64,000 nucleotides of DNA from Metabacillus litoralis (GCF_003667825.1 NZ_CP033043.1:1788501-1852500), one strand, 5' to 3'. Counted from the stretch's first letter, positions 50,346 to 59,882 are shown. Notes: generated by a model not told the origin, from the sequence alone. A program made the numbers and translations.

Positions 50346-52847
50346 TTATTTGACCTTTAAGAGACGTAAAGCATTTAAAATAACGATAATTGCGGCTCCA
50401 GTATCACTTAATACGGCTAACCAAAGTGTTAGATAACCTGGAAAGATTAAGACTAAAGCAACGATTTTTATTATAATAGAAAACCAAATATTTTGTTTAA
50501 TAATGGTCAATGCTTTTCTACTTAAATGAATTGTGTGTGGAAGCTTTTCAAGATTATCTGCCATTAACACTATATCTGCTGTTTCCATCGCAGTATCTGT
50601 GCCTGCTCCGCCCATAGCAATTCCTAAATCTGCAGTTGCAAGTGCTGGTGCATCATTAATGCCATCTCCTACCATGGCTACCATATGACCTTCTTTTTGT
50701 AACTGCTTAATTGCATTTACTTTGTCTTCAGGTAATAGCTCGGCAAAATAACGGCTAACACTAGCTTCTTTAGAAATCATTTTCGCTGTCCCTTCATGAT
50801 CACCGGTAAGCATGACAACTTCTTTAACTCCTACTTGCTTTAATCCATTTAATGCATTCACAGTGGTAGTTCGAATTGTATCAGCAACCGAAATAACTCC
50901 TAGAATTTCGTGCTGTGTACCAATGATCACTACTGTTTTTCCTTTGCTTTGAATATCCCTCACTTCAGAAACAACTGTATTTAATGGAATATTTAGTTCC
51001 TCAAAAAGCCTAGCATTACCCGCGTAGAATATCTCATTGTTAATAGTTGCTTGAACACCTTTGCCGACGATGCTTTTAAACGCTTCTGCTTCTTTAGGTT
51101 GAATTCCTTTGTTAGTTGTGTATTCAACAATTGTTTTTGCAATAGGATGTGTTGAATAGTTTTCTAATGTTAACGCAATAGATAATAATTCTTCTTCTGA
51201 GGTAGTAAACGATTTAATGTTTGAAACTTTTGGCTTTCCTTCAGTCAATGTTCCTGTTTTATCAAAGGCGATCGCTGTAATGCTACCTGCTCTTTCTAAA
51301 AATGTTCCGCCCTTAATAAGAATCCCGTTTTTAGCCGCATTACCAATGGCTGAAACAATCGCAACAGGCGTTGAAATGACCAGTGCACAAGGACAAGCTA
51401 CAACTAATAGCTCAAGGCCTTTGTAAAACCATTCGCCGTAGGTTCCATAACCAAATAAAGGAGGAATCACCATAATAACTAATGCTAATAGAAAGACAAT
51501 TGGTGTATAAATATTTGCAAATTTATCCACAAACGCTTGTGTAGGAGCTTTTTGCTCTTGTGCTTCCTCTACCAAATGAATAATTTTCGCGATCGTTGTG
51601 TCTTCTACTAACTTGGTTACACTTACTTCAAGTGATCCATTTTCATTTATCGTACCTGCATAAACGGTGTCTCCAGTTTCTTTATCAACTACAATTGATT
51701 CGCCCGTAATAGGCGCCTGATTGATACTGGACTCACCTTTGATTATTTTTCCATCCAACGGAATTTTCTCACCAGGTTTTATAACAAGAATATCTCCAAC
51801 CGATATTTCTTCTACTGGCTTTTTCTTTAACTCTGATCCTACTTTAATCCAAGCTTCAGAAGGTGCCAAATCCATCAAGTTACGAATCGAATTTCTTGTT
51901 TTCTCAATCGACATATTTTGTAGAGTGGTTCCTAAAGCAAACAACCAAACAACAGTTGCTCCTTCTAGCCACTCACCAATAAGTGCCGCTCCAATTGCTG
52001 CAGCAGACATTAACACGTTCATGTCTAAAGAACGACTTTTAATCGAATAAAACGCACTTTTAACAGGTTTATAGCCACTTATAAACATCGCTGCAGCATA
52101 TAAGATTGTAGTCATTAGACCTGAAATACCCGTGAAAGATCCAATAAAACCGAGTAAGATTAATATCCCAGAAAGGGTAATGTACCCATATCCTTCTTTC
52201 TTTTGAGGTGTTTGATTAGATTGACGATCATTAGAATTAAGGGATGCCTTAAAGCCAATTTTAGAAACCTCAGAAATAATATCATCTACACTGTTTTCGT
52301 GCTCAACCTTCATTTTTCCCGTCGAAAAGTTAACACTCACATCTTTCACACTAGCAATTGTGTTAAGATGTTTTTCAATACTTTTAGCACAGCTTCCACA
52401 GTCCATGCCCTCGACGTTATATATTCGAAGATTTTTGTTCTGCTTTAACGGTTCGACTGTGAATCCTAGCTTTTTCACTTCACTTTCAATTTTGTCAAAT
52501 GCAGAGTGATTCATTCCAACGACTGTCAGCTTTGCTGTATTGTAATTGACCTTTGCCTCTTGAATGTCTTTTAAGCCTCTTAAACCTTTTTCAATCGTTA
52601 AACCACATGATGGGCAATCCATACCGTAAATACGGTATTCAGCTTTTTCCCCTTTTATAATAGTGTTTTGATTTGTACTTCCTTCCTTATTACTGCTGCA
52701 ACAACTAGTGGTGTTTTCTACGACTTTTGTGTTACTACTACAGCAGCTTGTTGTTTCCTCCACCTTGGAATCTCCACTGCAACAACTTGTAGATTCTATA
52801 TCTTCTAATCTATCTTTCTCTTTGGAACTACAACATTTGTCTGACAT
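50346..52847 (-). CDS. cadA: Cd/Zn/Co/Pb-exporting P1B-type ATPase
   Basis: About 833 residues. The first 65 hold three CC-S motifs (TSCCSGDSK; TSCCSSNTK; TSCCSSNK) plus KCCSS, a Cys-pair-rich lead. Two heavy-metal-binding domains follow, with GMDCPSCG and GMDCGSCA. Then come TGES, the membrane metal site CPC (VVACPCALVIS), the phospho-Asp motif DKTGTLT, the HP motif (NYSTHPIAK) and GDGINDAPALA. It pumps soft divalent metals out. The repressor gene lies 12 bases upstream, so they form one operon. Confidence 0.96.
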   Translation of the reverse strand: MSDKCCSSKEKDRLEDIESTSCCSGDSKVEETTSCCSSNTKVVENTTSCCSSNKEGSTNQNTIIKGEKAEYRIYGMDCPSCGLTIEKGLRGLKDIQEAKVNYNTAKLTVVGMNHSAFDKIESEVKKLGFTVEPLKQNKNLRIYNVEGMDCGSCAKSIEKHLNTIASVKDVSVNFSTGKMKVEHENSVDDIISEVSKIGFKASLNSNDRQSNQTPQKKEGYGYITLSGILILLGFIGSFTGISGLMTTILYAAAMFISGYKPVKSAFYSIKSRSLDMNVLMSAAAIGAALIGEWLEGATVVWLFALGTTLQNMSIEKTRNSIRNLMDLAPSEAWIKVGSELKKKPVEEISVGDILVIKPGEKIPLDGKIIKGESSINQAPITGESIVVDKETGDTVYAGTINENGSLEVSVTKLVEDTTIAKIIHLVEEAQEQKAPTQAFVDKFANIYTPIVFLLALVIMVIPPLFGYGTYGEWFYKGLELLVVACPCALVISTPVAIVSAIGNAAKNGILIKGGTFLERAGSITAIAFDKTGTLTEGKPKVSNIKSFTTSEEELLSIALTLENYSTHPIAKTIVEYTTNKGIQPKEAEAFKSIVGKGVQATINNEIFYAGNARLFEELNIPLNTVVSEVRDIQSKGKTVVIIGTQHEILGVISVADTIRTTTVNALNGLKQVGVKEVVMLTGDHEGTAKMISKEASVSRYFAELLPEDKVNAIKQLQKEGHMVAMVGDGINDAPALATADLGIAMGGAGTDTAMETADIVLMADNLEKLPHTIHLSRKALTIIKQNIWFSIIIKIVALVLIFPGYLTLWLAVLSDTGAAIIVILNALRLLKVK

Positions 52848-52859
52848 TTCTCTCACGCC

Positions 52860-53183
52860 CTAAACAATATGGTTTTCACAACAAGCAACGTCATTTTGTA
52901 CGGTTTCTAGAACGTTATCGAACATTTTTAATAAATCTCTTACTTGCTGGTTGCTTATACTATAAAAAATATACTTTCCTTCTTGTCTTCCAACAATTAA
53001 CCCACAGCCTCTTAAACACGCCAAATGCTGAGAAATATTTGATTGATTACCTTCTAAATCCGTTACGATTTGTGATACCGTTTTTTCCTCATCTTTAATG
53101 CACTCAAGAATTTGAATTCTGATTTTATGGGCAAAACCCTGTAAAAACTTCACTTTTGTATCAAGATTCATTTCTTTCGACAA
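52860..53183 (-). CDS. ArsR/SmtB family metal-sensing repressor, CmtR-like
   Basis: About 107 residues of winged helix (TVSQIVTDLEGNQSNISQHL). The cysteines are placed as in mycobacterial CmtR: Cys56 and Cys60 in ACLRGCGL, and Cys101/102 in the tail VACCENH. CmtR senses Cd and Pb; the classical CadC site at the N-terminus is absent. The start is taken as TTG at 53183, six bases after GGGGGTG; an upstream ATG at 53201 lies in an operator. It should control the cadA operon from two upstream dyads. Confidence 0.88.
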   Translation of the reverse strand: MSKEMNLDTKVKFLQGFAHKIRIQILECIKDEEKTVSQIVTDLEGNQSNISQHLACLRGCGLIVGRQEGKYIFYSISNQQVRDLLKMFDNVLETVQNDVACCENHIV

Positions 53184-53198
53184 TTTTGACACCCCCAT

Positions 53199-53220
53199 CA
53201 TATTAAAAATTTCTAATATG
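53199..53220. promoter_or_regulatory. Operator 1 of the cad operon
   Basis: CATATTA and TAATATG arms flank AAAATTTC, making a 22-base imperfect palindrome directly upstream of the repressor's ribosome site. Confidence 0.65.
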
Positions 53221-53232
53221 TTTGATTAACAA

Positions 53233-53254
53233 TATATTAGCAATTTCTAATATG
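53233..53254. promoter_or_regulatory. Operator 2 of the cad operon
   Basis: TATATTA and TAATATG arms flank GCAATTTC. It is a second copy of the same 22-base pattern, 34 bases from the first. A TTGCTA/CATATT promoter with a 17-base spacer can be drawn through both. Confidence 0.65.
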
Positions 53255-53336
53255 TGTGTCAAAATATATAGTGAATTAGTGAATTTTATCGGATATAGAA
53301 AGTTAAATGTTGTTAAACCTCTTTTTACAATAAAAA

Positions 53337-53365
53337 TGGGACAGTTAACCTGTCCCTATGTCCCA
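53337..53365 (+). repeat. Family B element overlapping the TetR-gene stop
   Basis: TGGGACAGTTAACCTGTCCC, then TATGTCCCA. The last codons and stop of the TetR gene (53356) lie inside it. Confidence 0.75.
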
Positions 53366-54228
53366 CTTATTAAATTTTGTAGTTTTTGGAATTCTTCTGT
53401 TTCTGCGATTTGTTTATTTGCTTGTATGGTGTCCAGAGAGATTGATAGTAAGTGTTGTCTTGGATGTTTTGCTTCTGTTAATTCCTCTTGTATGAATTCG
53501 AGAAGCTCGGTGTATTTATTATGGTTTTCTTCCACTTGGATTATTTTCTTTAAGTCTGAAATAGTTTGGATTAGTAATTCCTGTGAATATTTACTGTTAT
53601 TTTTATCTCCTATTAGCCTTTCAACTAGTTCAGGCTTAAATAGTTGCTCTTTCTTTTCATATACTTCATCTACTATTGATTTCATTCTCTTAACACTGTA
53701 CCTTACAACAAAATCATAATCACGGTTTGATTCATAGGCTAATGAATAATACCTCATGTTTTGTTGAAGTATCCCCAAAAACATAATTGCACAATCCAAT
53801 AGATAAGGTTGTTTTTCTTTCCCATATAACTCGATAAACCTCTTGTACGTCCATCTTATCGTTAGCCATTGTCCCTTTTTAATTGCTTGGTTTAATTCCT
53901 CATCCTTAATGAACGTAACTTCCTCAAGGAGTTTGAAGAGATTATTTTTTCGGTTTATTTCCATATGAAGCTTTACTTGATCGATAAAGATTTCAAGATC
54001 TGCTGGGTCTTTTCCAATTAATAAGGAGCTTCTCTCTTCTTCAATTTTTTTATAAATAGATGAAAAAATCGCAATTAACAATTCGTTTTTGGAAGAAAAA
54101 TAATTATAGAATGTTCCTTTAGAAATATTGCTGAAATCTAAAATATCTTGTATGGATGTTGCTTGAAATCCTTTTTCAATAAATAATTGATGCGCTTTTT
54201 TAATCACCCGTATTTTTCGTTCATTCAT
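53356..54228 (-). CDS. TetR family transcriptional regulator
   Basis: A 290-residue regulator, longer than the usual 190-220. The DNA-binding domain is residues 1-55 (LFIEKGFQATSIQDILDFSN, then ISKGTFYNYFSSKNELL). The rest is a helical ligand and dimer domain with an extra C-terminal helical tail. It is divergent from a DHA2 efflux gene, the classic layout for a drug-responsive repressor. The final Gly-Thr and stop lie in a family B repeat. The ATG follows AAAGGTGA. Confidence 0.88.
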   Translation of the reverse strand: MNERKIRVIKKAHQLFIEKGFQATSIQDILDFSNISKGTFYNYFSSKNELLIAIFSSIYKKIEEERSSLLIGKDPADLEIFIDQVKLHMEINRKNNLFKLLEEVTFIKDEELNQAIKKGQWLTIRWTYKRFIELYGKEKQPYLLDCAIMFLGILQQNMRYYSLAYESNRDYDFVVRYSVKRMKSIVDEVYEKKEQLFKPELVERLIGDKNNSKYSQELLIQTISDLKKIIQVEENHNKYTELLEFIQEELTEAKHPRQHLLSISLDTIQANKQIAETEEFQKLQNLISGT

Positions 54229-54310
54229 TTTATCACCTTTTAGAAAACAAAAATAATTACATCTTTTTTATCCTATCTTAATTATTGCGTTTACACAAAC
54301 TCATAAAAAC

Positions 54311-54328
54311 ATTTTTGTAGACAAAAAT
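54311..54328. promoter_or_regulatory. Candidate TetR-type operator
   Basis: ATTTTTG and CAAAAAT flank TAGA, a perfect 7-bp dyad in the divergent gap between the TetR and efflux genes. A second, shorter pair (TGAAC/GTTCA, 54358-54371) lies closer to the efflux gene. Confidence 0.5.
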
Positions 54329-54405
54329 AGATTAGATGTAATAAGATATAGTCTATGTGAACAAACGGTTCAACTATTTATACTGATTGTATAGGAGAGG
54401 AAAGT

Positions 54406-55950
54406 ATGGAACAAACAGTAAATAAACAACAAGAACAACGACCACCATATGGCCTATTAGCTGTATTAATGGTTGCTGCATTCATAGCGTTTTTAAATAA
54501 TACACTATTGAATATTGCCCTGCCATCGATTATGAACGATTTAAAGGTTGAGGCTTCAACTGTTCAATGGCTAACAACTGGTTATATGCTAGTAAATGGA
54601 ATTTTAATTCCAACAACAGCTTTTTTAATTCAAAAATATTCCGTGCGAAAGCTCTTTATTGCAGCGCTAGGATTATTTTTAACTGGAACAATTTTAGCTG
54701 GGGTTGCTCATGAATTTTCAATCTTATTAATAGGGAGAATGACGCAAGCATCAGGCTCGGCCATTTTAATGCCACTATTAATGAATGTCATGTTAGTAAG
54801 CTTCCCTGTTGAAAAACGAGGAGCAGCAATGGGAGTATTCGGACTGATCTTAATGGGAGCTCCAGCAATTGGACCAACATTATCAGGCTGGCTTGTAGAA
54901 CATTATAATTGGAGAATGTTATTCCACTTTGTTACTCCAATTGCAGTAATCGTGTTTTTATTAGGTATATTTTTAATTAAAGACAAAAAGCAAACAGTAA
55001 ATATTACGTTGGATTATTTTTCTGTGGTCCTCTCAAGCGTAGGGTTTGGGGGATTACTTTACGGATTTAGCTCTGCAGGAAACAAAGGCTGGGACAGTCC
55101 ATATGTTTATGGAACAATCGCAGCTGGAGTGATTGGCTTAGCATGGTTTATCTTAAGACAAATTAGACAAGAAAAGCCGATGTTGAACTTTAAAATATTC
55201 AAATACCCAATGTATGCACTGTCTGTATCCATTTCAATGGTTGTAACAATGGCCATGTTTTCTGGGATGCTTTTATTGCCAATTTATACACAAAACTTAC
55301 GTGGTATCACACCATTTGATGCTGGATTAATGTTATTGCCAGGTGCCATTATGATGGCAGTGATGTCACCTATTAACGGAAGACTTTTTGATAAATATGG
55401 CGGTCGTGTTTTAGCCATTATCGGCTTAACTATTACTGTCATAACAAGCTACTTCTTTAGTCAGTTAACACTAGAAACAACATACACAAATTTAGTCATT
55501 CTTTACACAGTTCGTATGTTCGGTATGTCTATGGTTATGATGCCAGTATCAACTAATGGTTTAAATCAATTACCTGCAAAGTATTACCCACATGGAACTG
55601 CGATGAACAATACACTTCAACAAGTCTCAGGTGCAATTGGGACAGCACTCCTTGTTACAGCCATGTCAAATCGTGCTGAAACAAGAGGTCAAGAGCTAGC
55701 TGAAGAAGCAACCAAAAATGCTAGTAGCATGACGACACAGCCAACAGCTGAGCAAATTGCCCAAATGAAACAACAAATTATGATGCAATCAACATTAGAC
55801 GGTATTAACTTTGCTTTCTATATTTCCGTATTTATTGCTGCACTTGCCCTTTTCTTAGCATTCTTCATTAAAAGAGCGAAGCAAGCAGATGATATTATTG
55901 AAAGCAAAGAAGCGATGAAGGCTATGCCGAAGTTGGCAGATAACAATTGA
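54406..55950 (+). CDS. DHA2 family (EmrB/QacA type) multidrug efflux MFS transporter
   Basis: A 514-residue protein with 14 predicted helices. DHA2 signatures are NNTLLNIALPSIMNDL, VQWLTTGYMLVNGILIPTTA, GRMTQASGSAILMPLLMNVM and GAPAIGPTLSGWLVEHYNWR. It exports lipophilic drugs in exchange for protons, like LmrB of B. subtilis. The ATG follows GGAGAGG. The divergent TetR gene probably represses it. A terminator follows 10 bases after the stop. Confidence 0.93.
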   Translation: MEQTVNKQQEQRPPYGLLAVLMVAAFIAFLNNTLLNIALPSIMNDLKVEASTVQWLTTGYMLVNGILIPTTAFLIQKYSVRKLFIAALGLFLTGTILAGVAHEFSILLIGRMTQASGSAILMPLLMNVMLVSFPVEKRGAAMGVFGLILMGAPAIGPTLSGWLVEHYNWRMLFHFVTPIAVIVFLLGIFLIKDKKQTVNITLDYFSVVLSSVGFGGLLYGFSSAGNKGWDSPYVYGTIAAGVIGLAWFILRQIRQEKPMLNFKIFKYPMYALSVSISMVVTMAMFSGMLLLPIYTQNLRGITPFDAGLMLLPGAIMMAVMSPINGRLFDKYGGRVLAIIGLTITVITSYFFSQLTLETTYTNLVILYTVRMFGMSMVMMPVSTNGLNQLPAKYYPHGTAMNNTLQQVSGAIGTALLVTAMSNRAETRGQELAEEATKNASSMTTQPTAEQIAQMKQQIMMQSTLDGINFAFYISVFIAALALFLAFFIKRAKQADDIIESKEAMKAMPKLADNN

Positions 55951-55954
55951 TTAG

Positions 55955-55981
55955 AAGAGAGGATTGTTCCTCTCTTTTTTT
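55955..55981 (+). terminator. Terminator of the DHA2 efflux gene
   Basis: AGAGAGGA pairs with TCCTCTCT, followed by TTTTTTT. Confidence 0.88.
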
Positions 55982-55989
55982 GAACAAAA

Positions 55990-56029
55990 AAGAGGATAGA
56001 TGCTCTTAGGTGGAACATCATATCCTCTG
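55990..56029 (-). terminator. Terminator of the GH51 gene
   Basis: AGAGGATAGATG pairs with CATCATATCCTCT, followed on the minus strand by TTTTTTG, just past the stop at 56037. Confidence 0.8.
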
Positions 56030-56036
56030 ATACAGT

Positions 56037-59000
56037 TTATAGTTTATCTAATATAATGATATTAACTGAATTTGCTGCTAACGTAACAACGGTAGAGTGG
56101 TTATCAACTTTAATGGTTGATTCAAATGGCACAACCTTCTCAGCGTTCTTTTTGTTAACATTTGGTGTGTGAACAAGAGATTCATCTCCTGTCACTGTTA
56201 CCATTTTTCCATCAGCCGCTACATGGATGTCCTTCAATGAAATCTTCGTTGTTTTTTCAAATGGATCGGCATTTACTAATTTAACATAAACATGTTGGTC
56301 ATCTTTTGTAACCGAATTGAAAATATCACTGTTATAAGCCTCTAACTTATAATCTAGCACCTTACTTGTAAACGTGCCATCTGTGTATGAGCAGATAAGT
56401 CGGTCCCCTGTTTCACCTCCATATTGAACGGTAATAGTGTATGGAGTATGATCTGTCAGCTCTTCATAGCAGCTTGATCGCAAATTACCAGCTGCTGTAC
56501 TTGATGAATAGTCACCTAGCATATACCCTTGAACGCCTTCTTTATAAACTTTCACACCAGTAGCATTTCCGTTATAACCTATAGCATATTCTAGAACATT
56601 CTTTTTCTCAGGAGAAATATCTGTAAGACCTACCCCTACATAAAAACCGTCGGAACCACCAGCTTTTGTTGCATTCACTTCAACTCTATAGTTGGTCCAA
56701 CTTTCGTTTATGATATATAACCCGTTTAATCCACCATTTTGAGCCTGTAAAACCAACCCTTTTTCTCGGTCAATTTTGTAACCAACTGAACCAGGAATGA
56801 TTTCCCATGCAGCATTCAAGTCTTTTGTGAAGTCCTGATCGAGAAGTATTTTTTCACTCTTATTATCTATCACTCTTACACTCTTCACATGGACTTCAGC
56901 ATTACCTGCCGCAATTTCAATACCTCTACGTGGAGTGAGCTCTGTTAGACGTCCATTTTGGTAAGACGAAAACGAAGTACCAAGCAATTTATCACCAAGA
57001 TATCTGGCAAAAAGATGCTGAACATAATAGTTCGGCGTGTACCAAACACTTTCATCGTCAAACCAAATCAAATCTGGTGTCCAGCGATATGTTCCGTCTG
57101 TTAACACTTTGTTAAATAACGGTGCATAGGCAGCCAATCTTACCACATCTGAATTCTTTTCAAACCCAGTCATTATCGCTGCTTCAGCAATCGCTCCTGC
57201 TAATGTATTTTTATCTGTTGAAGCAAATTCGCCAACAAATACCTTCGAGGTCTCTCTTTCATCAAGATTTCCGTCCGGCTGATAAGCTCTGTAATAATAA
57301 TTGTATCGATCTGCATTGTTTAACAGGTACTCATTAGAACGGTAATAATGTTCGTCAGCTATTGTGTCCATATAGTTCGGTTGTTTTTCATACCAAGTAA
57401 CTTTTTCTTCTGTTACCGTCTTACCGTCTGTGAAATTCACGGTTGCAGATCCGGATAAATTTCCACTTAGAAACTTCCAACCGTCTTGATAAGCATCATC
57501 ATCTGCTTGTGCCCCGACTGTTGAGATAATATGCAATTCATAGCCAGGATAATGCTTGTCCATATATTCATCAATAGCCGCTTTAAAGTTTTCAAAGTTC
57601 GCAAAAAACTCCGTACCCCAGTTCTCATTTCCAACACCTAAATAATGAAGATCAAACGGTGCTGCATGACCCATACTTTTACGTAAAGCTGCCCATTCGT
57701 TCTGTTCAAAATCAGTATTGATTGCAAAATCAATTAAATCTGTAAAACTTTTAACAAACGTATCTCTAAGCTCTCCACCAGCAGGATGGACATAATCTGA
57801 ACGTGCCTGACAAAGTACACCACAAGCCATAACAGGTAATGGAGTTGCATTAAGGTCTTCAGCTAATTGGAAATATTCCATATATCCTAACCCCATCGTC
57901 ATCATATAACCCCATACATTAAAGTTCTCTTTCCGTAACTCAATATCGCCTACAGAATCTTTCCATTCATATACATTATCCCAAATATAAGAGCCTTCAG
58001 ATATACAGCCACCAGGAAAACGTAGAAATGTAGGATGTAAGTCTACTAGAGCATTCACTAAATCTTTTCTTAATCGATAATTTGGATTTCCCTTATAATT
58101 TGTATGAGCTGTAGTTGATCGTTCTTCCTCACCAGCTCCCCACACATCTCTAGGCATTAAGGAAACCATATCGATGGAAATCTCACCATGAAAAGTTAAA
58201 GCAAGCTGACCTAGTACTGTTTTGCTACCAGTTAATGAAATTTTGGATTCAACACCGTATTTCTTCCAATTGTTACCGCTTTCTATTCGGACTGTTATAC
58301 TATCACTAATCTCATCACCATCCTGATTTTGTAGCTGAAGTGTAATGGATCCTCCATGTTCAGATTTAGCCCAGATCGTAAAATCGTATAAATTCTCTTT
58401 TCTAATAAACATAGCACAATGATTGTTAGAATCAGTAAATCCTCTGTTAGTTATCGTGCTACCATTCGGTACGGTTATATAATGAGAGTTCACATCTTGG
58501 TCGGTAATCCCAAAGAACTCGTTTAAACCTCCCCTATTGTTAACGATTACGTTTTCAATATCACCAAACCAAGCATGCAATGGTTCATGGTTTCTACCTG
58601 AAGAGCAGCCACACTCACCAGAAGCATGTGAATAGGTATCAAATACAAATGACTCGAATGAGCGATTTTGAATAAGCTCGGCATAAATACCACCATCAGC
58701 TGCATTGTTGATATCTTCATAAAACAATCCATATAATGTTTTGCTAATATCTATCACATCTTGGCTTCCGTCAATGGTTAGATGGTGTGAAGGAACCCAT
58801 TTAGGAAGTACTGATACAGAAAAATCTTTTTCAGTCGTGTCATCTCCTTTGTTTAAAATGGCTGTTAATGTCACACCTTTTGGAATGGTAACGTCCCCTA
58901 CTACACCTTCATTTGATAAGACAGCTTGATTACTTGAGTTCCAAGATACAGAAACTTTCCCACCCATAAGTGATGATGGTAAAGAAACGTCCTTTGTAAC

Positions 59001-59774
59001 AACTGTGATAGGAAAAGATAAATATTTGTCTTTTGCAAGTTGAACGATTTCACCATCAGTAAGAGATTCACACATAACTTCAATGACTTCATCTTGCGTT
59101 AAACCGGCTTTATAAACGCGAAAATCTGTTAAAGAACCATTAAAATCTGGGTCCACTTCATGCTGTGAACGTCCAATAAAATTATTGCCGTAGCCTGTTG
59201 GATCTGAGAACGTTTCGAACCAGTTCCGTAATTTTTTATATGTACCACTCGAAGTTTGACTGATCGTTCCATCCGCAGCTACTTCACCGTTTACGTATAT
59301 AACAGGTCCAGCGCTGCTCAATGTCCCGCCTTCTGTTCCTTTCACCGACATTGCCACATGTATCCATTCTCCAGAAGCGTAAGTTCTCCCGGCATCAGCC
59401 ACGAGATCTCCGTCTGAAAAACAAACACCGCGTAAATTTCGTGATAAGAAAAGGTATGGTCCAGATGCATTTTTACCAAAATCGAAAAGCCTCTCCCATA
59501 CATTTGTTCCTTTTTTTAAGTAAACCCAGGTAGAAACTGTAATTCCTGTAGCATCATTTATATCCCTTAGAAAACCTGCCGGAAGTTTCATATAAGAAGA
59601 GCCATTTTCTCCTCCTGCAAGCGTTATTGCTAATCTCCCACCTACGGATTCTATTATTGGTTTTGATGTTCCTTCTAGTACTGCATCATTCCCAAGACCT
59701 GAGAGATCTTTTCCGATATTTTCTGCATCATTAAAACGATAATGAGCAATGAGTCTATTTTTAATTTCTGTCAT
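56037..59774 (-). CDS. LamG-domain alpha-L-arabinofuranosidase, GH51, 1245 residues
   Basis: A large multi-domain glycosidase. About 1-235 is a concanavalin-like LamG domain (LIAHYRFNDAENIGKDLSGL; NNFIGRSQHEVDPDFNGSLT). About 240-330 is an atrophied Ig-like domain. GH51 follows, with the acid/base Glu in GVGNENWG (residue 717) and the nucleophile Glu in VFVGEFAS (residue 849). About 985-1150 is a second jelly-roll insert (GGSDGFYVGVGLTD), then the closing beta domain. It would cut arabinose side chains from plant polysaccharides. There is no signal peptide or anchor, which is odd for such a binding-domain enzyme. AraR-like boxes lie upstream. Base composition is slightly richer in GC than the neighbours. 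Confidence 0.92.
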   Translation of the reverse strand: MTEIKNRLIAHYRFNDAENIGKDLSGLGNDAVLEGTSKPIIESVGGRLAITLAGGENGSSYMKLPAGFLRDINDATGITVSTWVYLKKGTNVWERLFDFGKNASGPYLFLSRNLRGVCFSDGDLVADAGRTYASGEWIHVAMSVKGTEGGTLSSAGPVIYVNGEVAADGTISQTSSGTYKKLRNWFETFSDPTGYGNNFIGRSQHEVDPDFNGSLTDFRVYKAGLTQDEVIEVMCESLTDGEIVQLAKDKYLSFPITVVTKDVSLPSSLMGGKVSVSWNSSNQAVLSNEGVVGDVTIPKGVTLTAILNKGDDTTEKDFSVSVLPKWVPSHHLTIDGSQDVIDISKTLYGLFYEDINNAADGGIYAELIQNRSFESFVFDTYSHASGECGCSSGRNHEPLHAWFGDIENVIVNNRGGLNEFFGITDQDVNSHYITVPNGSTITNRGFTDSNNHCAMFIRKENLYDFTIWAKSEHGGSITLQLQNQDGDEISDSITVRIESGNNWKKYGVESKISLTGSKTVLGQLALTFHGEISIDMVSLMPRDVWGAGEEERSTTAHTNYKGNPNYRLRKDLVNALVDLHPTFLRFPGGCISEGSYIWDNVYEWKDSVGDIELRKENFNVWGYMMTMGLGYMEYFQLAEDLNATPLPVMACGVLCQARSDYVHPAGGELRDTFVKSFTDLIDFAINTDFEQNEWAALRKSMGHAAPFDLHYLGVGNENWGTEFFANFENFKAAIDEYMDKHYPGYELHIISTVGAQADDDAYQDGWKFLSGNLSGSATVNFTDGKTVTEEKVTWYEKQPNYMDTIADEHYYRSNEYLLNNADRYNYYYRAYQPDGNLDERETSKVFVGEFASTDKNTLAGAIAEAAIMTGFEKNSDVVRLAAYAPLFNKVLTDGTYRWTPDLIWFDDESVWYTPNYYVQHLFARYLGDKLLGTSFSSYQNGRLTELTPRRGIEIAAGNAEVHVKSVRVIDNKSEKILLDQDFTKDLNAAWEIIPGSVGYKIDREKGLVLQAQNGGLNGLYIINESWTNYRVEVNATKAGGSDGFYVGVGLTDISPEKKNVLEYAIGYNGNATGVKVYKEGVQGYMLGDYSSSTAAGNLRSSCYEELTDHTPYTITVQYGGETGDRLICSYTDGTFTSKVLDYKLEAYNSDIFNSVTKDDQHVYVKLVNADPFEKTTKISLKDIHVAADGKMVTVTGDESLVHTPNVNKKNAEKVVPFESTIKVDNHSTVVTLAANSVNIIILDKL

Positions 59775-59847
59775 GGATACTCTCCTTTGCTGAAGTTAAA
59801 TCTAATGTATGACTTTTTAATATAATAATAGAGAAAACTACTATAAC

Positions 59848-59859
59848 ATGTACTTACAA
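59848..59859. promoter_or_regulatory. AraR-like operator, proximal
   Basis: ATGTACTTACAA resembles the B. subtilis AraR box (TTGTACGTACAA as core). It is 74 bases before the GH51 start. Confidence 0.55.
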
Positions 59860-59882
59860 GATTCTTCTGAATAAAACAAATC

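Noticed and set aside
53222..53719. Plus-strand open frame of 165 codons opposite the TetR gene
   Set aside because: It is the mirror of the TetR coding sequence and the cad operator region, with Ser/Cys-rich shadow composition and no ribosome site.
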